The notes below the pieces were generated by a model. It did no database searches and was not told the origin of the DNA. It saw nothing but the letters and a program-made list of their open reading frames with translations. From NCBI GenBank assembly GCA_963383645.1, contig OY726558.1, forward strand, positions 178,899,134-178,963,133: a DNA stretch of 64,000 nt, given 5' to 3'. The DNA comes from Muscardinus avellanarius (Eukaryota > Chordata > Mammalia > Rodentia > Gliridae). Numbering within the stretch: the stretch's first letter is position 1; each line of letters begins with the position of its first letter. A program made the position numbers and the translations under genes. Shown in pieces: positions 1-12,317 of this stretch.

Positions 1-175
1 CATTGATTATCTTATTCAGGTTATTTAAAATACATGTGATAGTTTATTTGAATATATTTAATATATGTCAGGGTCTCCTTAACAAAAGCTAAACCCATTG
101 AGTATATACTTGGTGATAAACATAATTTCTATGGCCAATTTTACATTTTACATATCTGATTGCAGAATATATAAT

Positions 176-300
176 CTTTGTAAGGTAAATAGTATTATCA
201 TACCCATTTTAAACATAAGGGAATTACACACAAAAAATAAGTAACATGCCCTGTCTGATCTATAATTAGATCATAGGCAGTCTGATTTTATAACTCATTC
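176..300 (+). repeat. MIR-like SINE fragment (3' part)
   Basis: The stretch reads like the MIR core to 3' region: 'cccattttaaacataagggaa' and 'aagtaacatgccc' match the familiar 'cccattttacagatgagg...agtaacttgccc' pattern. It is degraded, so only the family-level call is reasonable. Confidence 0.45.
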
Positions 301-2029
301 ATCAGAAAACTTTATGCTATACTATACCTTATAGTATTTAGAAATAATTCATGCCATGTAAGTTCTGAATTCAAATACAATTTATACATTCAGGGCCCCA
401 ACTAAGCCAGAGCAGATTGGCAATACATGAAAAAGATATTCAGGACACTCACTTTCTCTCAGCCTTCAAACCTCCTCTCAAACAATATAAAGTTTTCAAT
501 ACGCAATTGAGCAAGCATGAAAAATTTATATTTTTCTTTATGGAGGGCATGCATGATTAGTAATCTAACAGTTTGAATTGTAGGACTCATTTGCATTGCC
601 AGGAAAGAAAATGTTCTGAGGTAATAACACAATCCATGAACAACTTTGAATGAAATACTTGATTGTTTTATGAATTAGGAAAATGTCTGGATTAGAAGTC
701 TAAGATATATTGGTGATTTAATTTCTCTAAATATGCTGATCAAACACAGACCACCTCAATCCTGAAGCTGAGTGATGATGTTTTCAACCTCTTACTGAAT
801 GTGGGAAAGGAATATATGCTTTCATCCATGCAGCCACTATGAATTTCTCTTGATTGCATTTGACCTGTGCAATACCACCTGTATATACAATTAAACTGTA
901 GCAAAAACCCATTCTGGAATTCTATTATTGCACACATCTAAAGACTCTAGCCAGCAACCATGTGACAAAAACTATTATGGACCTGAATTTGCTTTTCTTG
1001 CCCTTTCTCTGTCAGTCTTCAGCATCATGCTATGTCTGTGCATATTGGCATGATGCCTGCACAGAATTGCCTCTGACATATTAATCCTTCACCCAAAAAC
1101 TGCAGCCTTATAAAATATTAGAACCATCTACTGCAAAAATAATACGGGTTGCCACCTGGAAATAATCTCTTTTCTTTCATGTTGGACTGCTCTTCCATCA
1201 GATGAGTTGCTTCAAACCAGAACACACAAAGTAATGGGAGGATTTAAAGGGAGCTAATGCCCCTATAAATATGTGAAATGTTTTATCTAAATGTTTTACT
1301 TCCTTCTACAAACCTGGGCTCTGCTCTTACACAAGTTTTAGTTATTAAGCCAGATTCTTTTCTCAGTAAGCAGATACTGAGATGGAACTAGAAGAGTAAA
1401 AGGTTGTAGCGAAGTAACTCATGCATGTGAAAGAATGTGAAAAAATGTGAAAGAAGCCGATGTGAACAGCAGCGACCTCATACACAGAGCAGACCTGGCA
1501 CGGTCCCAGCCAACTGCGTAGGTTCTCCAAGGGATGGCTGACGCGATGGAATCTCATGGTGGGCAGCAATGGCCAGGTCCCAGGGACTTTGTAGTGTTCA
1601 GTCTTTGGTAGGTGACAATTAAGACAATGACCTTAATTTAGGCATTCTGTGAAGATCCCCAAAATGCTGTACCTGGAAGTTGCCACATAAATGTATTATT
1701 TGCAGTTAAATTATACCTTTTTAAAGAAATTTTAAGCACAGAACTCTCATAGCTGGCACTGAGACAGAGATGGAAAAGGTATTAATATGATTATAGGATT
1801 GTGGCTGCCATCTTGTCATAGTGGACTGAGTCTACTGTAAAAAGTAATAAGTGCAGTTAAAGGATAGTTAACACCGCAATATCTATGTGAAGATTCGCTT
1901 TAATAAATGAGGATAACGAAGGATAATATGAATGCCTTCCTGAACACCACTCTTTGAACACATGTAATTGTTAATAGAGACTCTCAAGTTGCATATAAGA
2001 GAAACCCAAAGAGCTAAGATGGCGTAGAT
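301..2029. other. Intergenic DNA, nothing recognised
   Basis: AT-rich sequence with no ORF above about 70 codons, no SINE or L1 signature and no RNA gene that I can see. A slightly GC-richer patch near 1370-1600 has no recognisable coding content. Confidence 0.5.
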
Positions 2030-2340
2030 TGTAAATGTTACAGCTCAGGGCAGGGCGATGGAAGCAGACAGGGGAGAGCAAGGCTCTACTATTCACATCA
2101 TGGAGACTAGAAGTAAGAGAATGTTGAGCAAGCAAGGAGATTCAAAGACAAAAACACAGACTTTAAGGCCACACCCTTAGGGACCCACCTTCTCCAACCA
2201 TAATCTACTGGCCTCGGTTACCAACTAGTAAATTCATTACAATGGATTTATCTACTGAAAATATTACAACCTTTATGAGTCAATTATATCAACTCTGAAA
2301 CTTAATACATGAACTCTTCAAGATTTGTTCTATTGCTAAC
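2030..2340 (-). mobile_element. Possible old MaLR-type LTR fragment
   Basis: The run 'ttaaggccacacccttagggacc' followed by 'ccaccttctccaacc' and a region ending near 'ttcattacaatggattt' resembles the reverse complement of MST/MLT-type MaLR LTRs. Edges and orientation are uncertain and no target duplication was found. Confidence 0.35.
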
Positions 2341-2520
2341 CATAAAAACTACACACAATGATTCAAGTTTACATAAATATTAGTGTTATTTTTGCATATG
2401 TGTTTCATGAATATGTAATGTTGGCTGTTCTATTTTTTAACCATAAACTCCAATTATGAATTAAGTAGTTAAATTCCAGTTTGGAAAGTCAAATTTTAAA
2501 TAATGAGTCTAATGTTTCAG

Positions 2521-2737
2521 ACTTTCTTTCTTTCCTTCTGGAGTACTGGGGATTGAATTCAAGGGCATTCTAATTCCAAGCTACACCCCAGCTCTATTTT
2601 TTATTCTTTATTTTGAAATTGTCTCACTAAGTTGTGGAGGACCTGATTAAGTAGCTGAGGCTGGCTGTGAAACTGTGATCCTCCTGCCTCAGACTCCCAA
2701 GTAGTGGGATTACAAACCTTTGCCACCAAGCATGGCT
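2521..2737 (-). mobile_element. B1/ID-type SINE, minus strand
   Basis: Reverse-complement copy running from the tail side ('ctggagtactggggattgaa') to the B1 head ('ccaccaagcatggc'). Well diverged, long-subfamily centre ('ctaagttgtggagg'). Confidence 0.85.
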
Positions 2738-2927
2738 TCAGGCCATCTTGCATTAAAGCTATGTATTCCTGATAAATATAGATTTTAAGCAATCTGACTG
2801 TAATCAATTTCAATGTTGTAATATCTCTAACTTCCATTTATATTTTGTAACCATTATGAAAGTAATATAATTATATATTCTTATCTCATTTTTGCCTTAA
2901 TTTTCTTTTTAGGTGTATAGGAGGAAA

Positions 2928-3030
2928 TGTATATATACATATATGTGCATAAATATGTATATACATATACATGTATGTGCCTATATATATGTAAATATAT
3001 GTATATATGTGTGTGTGTTATATATATAAT
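2928..3030. repeat. AT/TATG-rich simple repeat
   Basis: Imperfect alternation of tatata, catatg and gtgtgt units. Simple-sequence DNA. Confidence 0.8.
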
Positions 3031-3339
3031 TTGGGACACTTTTATTCCACTTTATAAAATTTAATTCTATTTTTTCTTCAATAGATAAATATATATTTTC
3101 ATTCCAAAATAACACTTTAGTATTCTATTAAGTTCATAATGTTTTTTTAAACATTTATAAAATGGTTTACTATCTTACTAGTTCATATATGACTCATTTG
3201 GTAGAGTTCTAAGGCTTTTTTCTGTTCATGACTTTGTAATCATGAAATTTTGTTGAATGATTAAGTGGGGGACAAGTGACATTTTTAATTCTCAAATTTT
3301 AACAGTATGCTATACAATAGATATCATGAATTTATCTCT

Positions 3340-3850
3340 TCTAACTAAAATTTTGCATATTTGATCAATATTTGCCTAATCTACCCTATCCCCCCACCAC
3401 TATCTCATAGAATTATATCTACTAGTTTACTCTCTACTTCTATGAAAACAACCTTTTTAGATTGCACATATAAGTGTGATCATGATATATTTGTTTTTTT
3501 GGTGCCTGGATTATTTCATTTAACATAATGTTCTCTGAGAGTAGCAACATATTCCCAATTTACAAAATTTTCTTTTTTATTAATAATGAATAATACTCTT
3601 GTACATATTTCTATTTTTACATATTTCTTTATAAATGTCATGAGTTAAGTTTTTTGATATTTTAATCTCTGCAATATATACTAGTCAAAACTTCATGACT
3701 ATATCACATGGTATCATACTATCAAAATGTATCCTTTGACCACATTTTTTGAATGTAAAAGAAGGAGGTAAAACATATAAATGTTATTTCTGTTTTTATT
3801 TATGGAATCAATCAAATCATCCAAAATATGATATTGATGTTTATTGTGTT
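3340..3850 (-). mobile_element. L1 3' region fragment, minus strand
   Basis: Contains the antisense L1 3' hallmark 'tgcctggattatttcattta' followed by 'acataatgttctctgaga', and 'cacatataagtgtgatcatg'. These are the reverse complement of the end of ORF2/3' UTR of mammalian L1. No ORF survives. Confidence 0.65.
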
Positions 3851-3884
3851 TTAAAAGTATATAATAGATAGCATTGCTTAATAT

Positions 3885-4074
3885 TTGGGGTTTTTTTTGT
3901 TTTTTGTTTTTTTTTTTGGTGGTACTTTGGGCTACACTCCCAGACCTCTTTTATGCTTTTTTATTTTTGGAAACAGGGTCTCTTAAGCCTGCGCTGCTGG
4001 ATTCGAACCTGCGCGATCTTCCTGTCTCTGCCTCCCAAGCGCGGGGATTACAAGCGTGCGCCACCACGCCCGGC
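3885..4074 (-). mobile_element. Short CpG-type B1/ID SINE, minus strand
   Basis: Poly-T start, tail motif 'ggtggtac', ID-like 'gggctacactcccagacc', B box 'gattcgaacc', and head 'gcgccaccacgcccggc'. Flanked by a perfect 14-bp target duplication, gcattgcttaatat, at 3871-3884 and 4075-4088. Low divergence suggests a recent insertion. Confidence 0.95.
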
Positions 4075-4329
4075 GCATTGCTTAATATCTGAAGTCAGCT
4101 TTTCAAGGTTATAAATTTTTAAACTAGGAGGACATATTTATAATTCTTGGTAAACAAACAAACTTGAATAACTTTATCAAAAGTTGAACAACAAGAAAAA
4201 ACAGCACGTAAATTTTTTTTGATGAATAAAACTACTAACTAAACCAATATTTTGGACTTTAGCTATATGCAGAACTAATATTTTTTATCACATTAACTGA
4301 GTTTAATGATGCAAAATTCCATCAAATTT

Positions 4330-4333
<4 letters not shown>

Positions 4334-4373
<40 letters not shown>

Positions 4374-4566
4374 TTTTTTTTTTTTTTTTTTTTGGTGGTT
4401 CTGGAAGCCCTTCTGCCTCCGGGCTACACTCCCAGAACTATTTTATATTTTTTTATTTGGAAACAACAGATCTCTTAAACCAGCAAGGCTGGCTTCGAAC
4501 CAGCGTGATCCTCCTGTCTCCGCCTCCCAAGCATGGGGATTACAAGCGTATGCCACCAAGCTGGGC
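4334..4566 (-). mobile_element. Short B1/ID SINE with expanded (CTTT)n tail, minus strand
   Basis: The SINE body is 4378-4566. Its A tail has become a CTTT microsatellite (about 4331-4374). The perfect 15-bp target duplication CCATCAAATTTTCTT lies at 4319-4333 and 4567-4581, so the microsatellite is inside the insertion. Confidence 0.95.
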
Positions 4567-4599
4567 CCATCAAATTTTCTTACTTGAAAAAATTTAAAA

Positions 4600-4813
4600 G
4601 CCGGCTGTGGTGGCTCACACTTGTAATCCCAGCATTCAGGAGGCTGAGACAGGAGGGTCACGGTTCACGAAAAGCCTCAGCTACTTAGTGAGGGCCTCTG
4701 CAACTCAGCGACACTCAGTTTCAAAATAAAGAATAAAAAATAGGGCAGAGGGTGTAGCTGGGAGGTAGAATGTCCCTGGGTCCATTCCCAGACCCGCAAA
4801 AAAAAAAAAAAAA
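4600..4813 (+). mobile_element. Long-type B1/ID SINE, plus strand
   Basis: Head 'gccggctgtggtggctcaca', centre 'cagctacttagtgagggcct', ID-like part 'ggtgtagctgggaggtagaa', then an A tail of about 16. It lies 20 bp after the previous minus-strand SINE, giving a head-to-head pair. Confidence 0.93.
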
Positions 4814-5207
4814 GTAAAACATTTAACATTTATTTGCTTCAATAGTGTAGAACATCTGTCTTCTGCTTATATCACAATATCAATTATAAAGGTAATAGTG
4901 ATTTTATACCTAAGTTTTAAAAACCAAAATTTTACAGAAAAGTAGCTATGAGTCAGGTAATATTACAGATTGACTACAAGGGAAAAACAAAACCAAACCT
5001 GCAAGTTTGGCTTTATGACAAGATAAAGTTATTAAACCAGAATGTCAATGTCAATAGAGCAATTAAATTTGTTAGTAGTCCTATAATTAAATATCAAATT
5101 ACGTTAAGTAAAGTAACAATATAGAAAGCATGGATCCAAGCTTCCTTTAGAGTGAAGACCATTTACGGTTGATGATAGTCAAGATGGTGATAATAATGAT
5201 GATGATG

Positions 5208-5399
5208 ATTGTGGTACTAAGAATTGAACCCAGATCCATTTTACCTCCATGTAACATCCTCAGCCCTACTTAATATTTATGAAACAAAGTCTCACTCAGT
5301 TGCAGAGACCTCACTAACGACTGAGACTACTTCAAACCTGTGATCTTTCTATTTCACCTTCCTGTACTGCGATTAAAGGCATGCACCACTCTGCCTGGG
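5208..5399 (-). mobile_element. Old B1/ID SINE, minus strand
   Basis: Diverged reverse-complement copy: 'gaattgaacccagatccatt' to 'catgcaccactctgcctggg'. No clear target duplication. Confidence 0.75.
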
Positions 5400-5489
5400 A
5401 ATACGTGATTAATAAGGGGACAGAATTTAAGGCATAGTCTATAAGTTACAAAAGCTAATATACTTTGAAGACAGAAACCAAATAAAAAT

Positions 5490-5875
5490 TTATGGCTATA
5501 TAAATGGATTACAAAACTATGGGTTATATACATAATGGAAATTTACTCAGCCATAAAGAAGAACACAATTATATCATTTACAGGGAAATGGATGGAACTG
5601 GAGAATATTATTCTAAGTGAGATTAGTCAGTCCCCAAAAGTAAAAAATCAGATATTCTCCCTAATATGTAGAAGCTAAGGAGAAAAACGGGCCATGGGAG
5701 GAACTCAAGCCAAAGAAGGAGAAACCATAGATAACCAAAAAAGGTGTCCTACCTGATGGGGATAAGAGAGGGGAAGAGGGAAATTCCCTAATGTATATGA
5801 TGCACATTCACAAATATATCAAAGTCATCACTAAGCCAAACATTTTTAAATTTTCTATATAGCTTGCATTTCTTA
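5490..5875 (+). mobile_element. L1 3' end fragment, plus strand
   Basis: Contains 'tttactcagccataaagaag', 'atggatggaactggagaata' and 'ctaagtgagattagtcagtc', the end-of-ORF2/3' UTR signature of L1. The 5' part and ORFs are absent, as in most truncated L1 copies. The same 3' UTR sequence recurs at 51641-52005. Confidence 0.85.
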
Positions 5876-6013
5876 ATATTAGAGCCCAACAAAATTTTCT
5901 TTAATTATAATATCCTTTGACCACTTAATAAAATATTCTAATAGGATGTTTATAGTAGTATCTAAATATACTTCCTTTTATTATAGGTATAATCTATCAT
6001 AAGAAATGCACCA

Positions 6014-6238
6014 GCCGGGCGTGGTGGCGCACGCTTGTAATCCCAGCATTTGGGAGGCTGAGACCTGGAGGATCGCCGTTGGCGGACAGCCTCAGCTACT
6101 TAGTGAGGCCCTCTGCAACTCAGTGAGACCCGGTTTCAAAATAAAGAATAAAAAAAACAGGGCAGGGGGTGTAGCTCAGAGGTCAAATGCCGTGGGTTCC
6201 ATCCCCAGACCTGCAAAAAAAAAAAAAAAAAAAAAAAA
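6014..6238 (+). mobile_element. Long-type B1/ID SINE, plus strand
   Basis: Nearly consensus long-type copy ('gccgggcgtggtggcgcacg' to a 24-A tail) with perfect 13-bp target duplications aagaaatgcacca at 6001-6013 and 6240-6252. The open frame across it is only SINE translation. Confidence 0.96.
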
Positions 6239-6782
6239 GAAGAAATGCACCATACATTATACATCTATTTTTAACAATATGATACAGGTGATTTTGATGA
6301 AGCTATGTATATCCATTTCAAATTTTTATGGTAGTATGTTTGGCTTAGCTTGACAAGTAAAAATGTTTGGTCATAATTTTGTGAGATGTAAAAAAATTTT
6401 TTTTCACAAGGATTAAAAATTTTTGCATTCCCAGAAGTGACATGTATTTATTTTCTCTCAGTTCATTAGGTATGTCTGTTGATATATATTGATTTTTCAT
6501 AAATCCAATAGAGAATAAATCATATTTCATGTAGCTTTAATTTTCATTTTTCATTTTTAATTTATGTGAGGGAAAAAAGGATGTTTAGATTCAATTTAAT
6601 TTCTTTTTTCTGAACTGCTAATAAATGTGATTTTTTTTGCCAGTAATAAAATACCATATTTGAAAGATATTTCCTTATATTATAAAATCTGATTAAAATT
6701 ATTTCTACCTGTGGAAATTATAATCAAGTTTAGGATTGTTTTTAAATAGGTAAAAAATTTAATTTTTAAAATAATTATTACT

Positions 6783-7195
6783 GTTAGGTGTGGTGGCGCA
6801 CAGTTGTAATCTCCATGCTTGGGAGGCTGAGACCAGAGGATCGCACAGGTTTGAAGCCAGCCTCAGTTACTTAGTGAAGCTCTCAGCAACTTAGTGAGAT
6901 CCTGTTTCCAAATAAAGTATAAAATAAACTGGGCATGGTGGTGCAAGCTTGTAATTCCCGCGCTTGGGAGGCGGAGACAGGAGGATTGCACAGATTCGGT
7001 CTCGCTGGGTTAAGATACCCTGTTTTCAAAAAGCTATATAATATGAGTCTGGGAGTGTAACCCGGAGATAGAAGGGTTTCCACGAACCCCAGTACCAAAA
7101 AAAAAAAAAAAAGTATAAAATAGGTCTGGGAATATAGCCCAGAGGTAGAAAACCCCTGGGTTCCACCCCCCAGTACCACAAAAACAAAACAAAAA
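6783..7195 (+). mobile_element. Intermediate-type SINE split by a second SINE
   Basis: Outer SINE: 6783-6927 plus 7111-7195 ('ggtctgggaatatagcccag'). It is interrupted by a complete short-type SINE at about 6929-7110. The break is marked by the duplication aagtataaaata at about 6915-6926 and 7111-7122. Both are on the plus strand. The frames on the opposite strand are SINE translations. Confidence 0.93.
6929..7110 (+). mobile_element. Inner short-type SINE nested in the outer SINE
   Basis: Complete copy from 'ctgggcatggtggtgcaagc' to its own A tail. The duplicated SINE sequence at both borders shows that it landed inside an older SINE. Confidence 0.93.
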
Positions 7196-7254
7196 CTAGA
7201 AAAAAAATCATTATTGAGCTCCCATGTAAAAGTCATTCTTTTAGGTATTAACAA

Positions 7255-7714
7255 TGTTCTAGTTTGAAGCGAAACATTCCCTGAAAGTTCATATGTAGAA
7301 AACTTTGTCATCAGAGCAGCAATGTTCAGAGATGAGGCTTTAGAGAGGTGTTTGGATTCTAAGTACTTTAATATCATAAGTGGATTAATTCATTGACAGT
7401 TGAGTGGATTACTGAGAGGTAGTGTGAGCTATAGCAGAAGGGACTTGAATGAAGGGTTGGTTTCTTGGGGACTGTATCTTGTAACTGGCTACTCTCATCC
7501 ATCTCTTGCCTCTCAGTAGCCATGAGGTCAGCAACTTCACTCCATCACACCCTTCACCCTTTTCACCATAGTACTTTGCTTCACCATAGACCTATAGCAA
7601 TAGAGTCAGCTGACCATGGCCAGACACCTCTGAAATATAGTGAGCCAAAATAAATCTGACTTCCTTTAATGTTTTTAAGGTTGTTTTTTCACAGCAATTC
7701 AAAGATGACTAACA
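7255..7714 (+). mobile_element. MaLR-like LTR (MST-type appearance)
   Basis: Starts tgttctagtttgaa and ends gatgactaaca, with 'gtgagccaaaataaat' (AATAAA at about 7646-7651) shortly before the end. This order (tg...tttga..., gagccaaataaa, ...actaaca) is the MST/THE1-like MaLR layout. I do not see a clean 5-bp duplication, so the edges are approximate. Confidence 0.6.
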
Positions 7715-8424
7715 TAAGCAATAATATAATAAGATATTGCTCTCCCTCTCATGTTTGGCTTGCAGCAGTAAATTGGCAATAAACAAATAATCAAACAGAA
7801 TAATCTCAAGTGATAGATAGTATTGAAAAAGAAAAATTCAAGTAGAGACTGTTGAGTTGGGATAATATTTTTTTAAAGTGTTTACCTTGAAGATCTTTTT
7901 GAGAAAATGACTTTGGGTTTTGATTATGTAAAGCGAACACATACACAAAAGGCAAAAAATGGGCTTTTAGAAATTCTAAAAGTAGAAAGAGGTAACAAAT
8001 ATAAAAAACTAAAATCAGCAGGTAATTGGCAAGGTTGGTGCAAGAAGAGGTAGCCTGTGTGACTGTAACTGCCTCCAGCAGCGGGGTAAAATGGATTAAC
8101 TCAGGAAGGAGAAGGGTGCCAGTTTGTTTCACATTTTGAGAAATGTAATGAAGATGTTTGATTCAATTATAGGCTTATAGGAAGCTATTGGAGGCATTTA
8201 ATAAAAAGAGATAAATTTATGCTTTTACAAGAATAAATCTGGCTACAAGGTAGATACCACACTGGGAATAGAGGACATGTATGTCATCAGAAATGAAGGA
8301 GAATGCTTTTGAGATTCCAGGTGGAAGGTGATGGTGGTGCCAGGCAGATCTCTTGGGAGAGGCAGGGATGCACTCTCCAAATACATTCTTGCCTTCCATA
8401 TTCTTTGCATTTTAAAGTTCTTTA
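7715..8424. other. Intergenic DNA, nothing recognised
   Basis: Contains a 108-codon minus-strand frame at 7806-8132 without homology that I recognise, without a repeat match and without a convincing start context. I regard it as chance. Confidence 0.45.
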
Positions 8425-8612
8425 ACAATATTACAGAGCTTACTATATCCCAGGCACAGTTCCAAGCAGTTTGTATGAATTGGTGCATTTAAGTCTTACA
8501 ATTTCATGAGATAGATAATCATATTATAGATGAAGTAATTGAACTCTAAAAAGGTTAACCAAATTGCCCAGGGTCATGAATCTGGAAGCAATGAGCACTT
8601 TAATTTAAAATG
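8425..8612 (+). repeat. MIR SINE
   Basis: Good MIR order: 'cttactatatcccaggcaca', 'gttccaagcag', 'agatagataatcatattata', 'gatgaagtaattgaactct', 'ttgcccagggtcatgaatct'. MIR is an ancient tRNA-derived SINE shared by mammals. Confidence 0.85.
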
Positions 8613-9380
8613 GCTGGATACTAGCTTGAAATTTTTGTAGATATTGTGTAGAAATGATCTTGAATGCATAATAAGTAGACAATATTAAATATAATTAGAG
8701 TTCAAAAAAACTTAAGAATGCATTTAAGGGTTTAAGTGTATCAGCTCAATTAAATATTGATTTGTTCTTGTCAATTACCCCACTGAAATTTGGAGATATT
8801 TCAGTAGAAGATTAAAATCATAAATGATATGTCTTGGGAGTTACTAATGGAAAACAAATAAACAAATTAGTGCAATGGTTTTCACATATTTTATTGTTTT
8901 AATTCATAAGTATGAATTAAATAAATAAAAGCATTAATAAAAGTTAGACATGCCTCTGTCTTCAGTGAAAAAGTGTAAGCATTGTATTATATTTTGTGTT
9001 ACATTTAAAACTACATTCACAAAAAAAAGCCATTTTAGACATAGATTAAAAAATAAAACACTTTGGGGAAATTATGGCAGGTACAGGTAGTTTAATGGGG
9101 AAGCTGTGCTTTCTGCTGCTAGTTATTTCATGCCAAAACAAGTATTCTAAACATTGATGATTGTGGCACAATAGCAATAAAGGGAATTGGGACATCTGAG
9201 ACTTAAAGGCAAATTTCTATTTTAGTACAATATTACTCCCCAACATGTACCCATATTCGTCTTGAAAAACTAAGAGTTGTAATGACTGAGATGTTTGTAA
9301 CTGTTGTGAAATAGTATATAACCAAACTATAACAGCAAATCTGTGCAAATATGATAATTACTCTATCTGATAATTCATAT
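8613..9380. other. Intergenic AT-rich DNA
   Basis: No repeat family, gene or RNA recognised. Confidence 0.5.
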
Positions 9381-9391
9381 CAAAATTATTC

Positions 9392-9594
9392 GCCGGGCGT
9401 GGTGGCGCACGCTTGTAATCCCCGCGCTTGGGAGGCAGAGACAGGAGGATCGCGCAGGTTCGAAGTCAGCTGCGTTGGCTAAGAGACCCTGTTTCCAAAA
9501 ATAAAAAAAGTATAAAATAGGTCTGGGAGTGTAGCCCGGAGGTAGAAGGGCTTCCAGGAACCCCAGTACCACCAAAAAAAAAAAAAAAAAAAAA
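9392..9594 (+). mobile_element. Short CpG-type B1/ID SINE, plus strand
   Basis: Intact CpG-rich head 'gccgggcgtggtggcgcacg', B box 'ggttcgaag', ID-like 'gtgtagcccggaggtagaag', long A tail. Target duplication aaaattattc at 9382-9391 and about 9595-9604. Confidence 0.96.
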
Positions 9595-9779
9595 AAAATT
9601 ATTCAAGAAATAGTTGCTCTTCCCACATTTGCTGATGATTCGTTTTAAAATCATATTTATTTTCCAAAAAGAATCTTTTAGTCACTCTAAAAGTCCACTA
9701 AATAGAGTTATTTTTGCTGAGGCCATCACCCTATTTCAAAAGACTGTGTTGGTCAAAAATACATACTTGGTTAAAACTG

Positions 9780-10530
9780 TAAGATAGCACTTAGCGCTCC
9801 CTAAGATGGCTATTATCAGATCAGTGAAAAATAACAAGTATTGGTAAAGATGTAGAAAATTGAAACCTTGTTATGTTGCTGGTTTTAATGAAAAATGATG
9901 TAGCTGCCACAGAAAGCAACCTGATAGTTCTTTAAGGGGTTATACAAGGAATTACCATATGGTCCAGAAAATTTATTTCTAGGTATATACCTAACAGAAT
10001 TAAGCAGGTACTCAAACAAATACTTGCTTATGAATATTCATAATACTGCTATTTTTAATAGTTAAAAGGTCAAACAACCTATCATAAGTAATAGAGTATT
10101 GATAAATCCTACAACATGAATGAAACTTGAAGTATCAAGTCAGACATAAGAGCCAGTCATAGTGGTGCATGTTTGGAATCCAAGTTCTTGGGAGACTGAG
10201 ACAGAAGGGTTGCAGATGTGCATCTTGGGTTCAATCTCTAGTACTCCCCTCCCACACATGACACACATAAAATATCATATATGATTTCATTTATCTGATA
10301 TATTCAGAATAAGTAAATGCATAGAGAGAGGAAATAGATAGATGTTTTCCAGGGGGTAAGAAAAATAGAATGTGACTGCCAAGTGAATATAGAGTTTTCT
10401 TCTGGGGTGAACAATATGTTTTAGGACCTGATGAAGGTGGTGTGTGCAAAGCAATATGAATGCAAAGAATTATATACTTTAAAATAGCTAATTTTATATT
10501 ACATCAATTTTATCTGAAAAACAAAAAACA
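9780..10530 (+). mobile_element. Old L1 3' region, plus strand, with SINE insertion
   Basis: 'gggttatacaaggaattacc' followed by 'atatggtcc', and 'gtatatacctaacagaatta', are the end of L1 ORF2. 'tgtgactgccaagtgaatat' and 'aatatgttttaggacctgat' are L1M-type 3' UTR. A diverged SINE (10150-10255) interrupts it. All frames are broken. Confidence 0.75.
10150..10255 (+). mobile_element. Diverged, shortened SINE inside the L1
   Basis: 'gccagtcatagtggtgcatg', 'cttgggagactgagacagaa' and a tail part 'gggttcaatctctagtactc' identify the family. The centre has been lost. Confidence 0.75.
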
Positions 10531-12317
10531 TAAAAATACATACTTTTTGATAGTAACTTAAATGAGACAAGCAAAAGTGAAAAAAATACTTTATATAAGA
10601 GTAAGGGTCACTCATTAGTTAAAAAAAGATATCTACAATTAAAAATGTATGATGAGCTTATATCTAACTTTCAAAAAACTATCCAATTTTAATGAATTAA
10701 AGTACAATAATATAAAATGATAATTTAAAAGTGTGGTACAGAAGCACAATTCTAAAATGACATAAAGAAATTTTTTCATAGAATATTTGTGAATAGAAAT
10801 TTATGTGGATAAAAATGTCTCCATGCAATGCAGCAGCTGAAAGTAATGTAATTGGTTGGAAAAGGAATGATAATGTCTACACCCAGCAGATAGTCTACAT
10901 CCACCCTTTATTATGGTTCCTGCTTCAGCATTCCACAACATTCCACAGCTTCAGCTTAACAATACAACAATGCACTTTCTTTCACTTTTTTTTTTTTTTT
11001 GATGCCCATGCATTTCTTTGCTCTTTTGACTTTTAAGGAGCATAAAGCAAACTTTGGAATAATCTTGGGACTCATTGAATGAATTACTTGGGAGCATCAG
11101 GATCTGAGTGAGTTTCACAGTTAAGTTTAGGCTCTGCAAGAGGTGTATGCTTCAGTACAGCTCCCCTGGAATCTGGGCTTTGTAACACATCTAAAGGTGC
11201 TTTGGATCAGTGGTGGGTATGGTTGGCTTGTGCTCTGAATGACCTGCTTTTATGATGGAGCCACAGCAGAGGCTCCTAATGTTCTAGAGCAAGACAATAT
11301 TTTTTGTGGCATAATTTCTATTCTTTTTCAAAAACAGAATTTATAAAATTTCTGGAACATAGAAAAGAAAGAGTTTGAGCATAGGATATCAAAGATCTAC
11401 AAGCATAGCTGTACTTCATAAACATAAATTCAAGAAGATAAGAGTGGTGACACTAGAGAACACAGAAAATATCCATAGCCCTGAAAGAAAGGGTAACTTC
11501 TCATTATCATTCAGAGTAATTAATTTCTATAAATGACAATTGTAACCAAACACTTCCTTCACTGTGTCTTTTCCTCATGGTCACATCTTGGGTGTGAAAA
11601 TAAATGATATGGTGTGTCTCTTTTTATTGGATTCCTGTCCAGTGGATTTTGATAAATAAATCTAATGACTAACGAAGGGTATATAAATATGAAAGTTTAA
11701 ATCATTGAAAAAAAAAAAAATCTCCCCTCACACAGGGTGATGGGTCCCTGAAAAAGAATAACTGTTACAGTTTTTAGGAGGTAAAATTTTAAAACTTATT
11801 GAGGTTTCCCATCTGATCTTTTGTGAAGTTCAGAATTAGATCTTGGAAACTGATGTCTTTTGCCCAATTTCAATCTTTAATTTGAATTGTTGTTGTGTGG
11901 TCTGGTGGGCTCTACATATCCTGGCACACTTGGCTACTCACCTCTGCCCACCCTTGTTCAAACAAATTTTCCTAATAATATAGACCACAAGAGGGACTTA
12001 AGTTCTGTTTTGATTTCCATAGCACACCATGGTCATTGTTATACCAAGGCCTTACTAACCTTCTCTTTTTCTTCTCTTTTTTCATTCTATATTCAGATGG
12101 CCTTTTTTAACCCTTCCAGTTTTTAGGTCCTCTGTCCTGCCTCTATATGAATATTTCATCTGCTAAAAGTTTATAGACTCTCAGTTCTTGGCTTTGCACT
12201 ATTTATCAAGATAGCCACTGGGAACCAAGAATACATGACACTGTGGTCAAGGCAGTGATACTTGGATGTGGAGTGAATTAGAGACATTTCTGGCAACATG
12301 AGGCAATATGCTTAACC
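10531..12317. other. Intergenic DNA, mostly unassigned
   Basis: No gene or intact repeat recognised. Around 11560-11680, 'ctcatggtcacatcttgggt' and 'ggattcctgtccagtggatt' look faintly like an antisense MaLR-type LTR, too weak to call. 11887-12126 has a 79-codon plus frame without recognisable content. Confidence 0.4.

Noticed and set aside
6006..6353. 115-codon plus-strand frame
   Set aside because: It is a SINE translation running through its poly-A tail.
7806..8132. 108-codon minus-strand frame
   Set aside because: No recognisable domain, AT-rich, no exon or promoter context; likely chance.
9392..9470. tRNA gene suggested by the B-box-like 'ggttcgaag'
   Set aside because: The A/B boxes belong to the SINE's internal pol III promoter; no tRNA cloverleaf is present.
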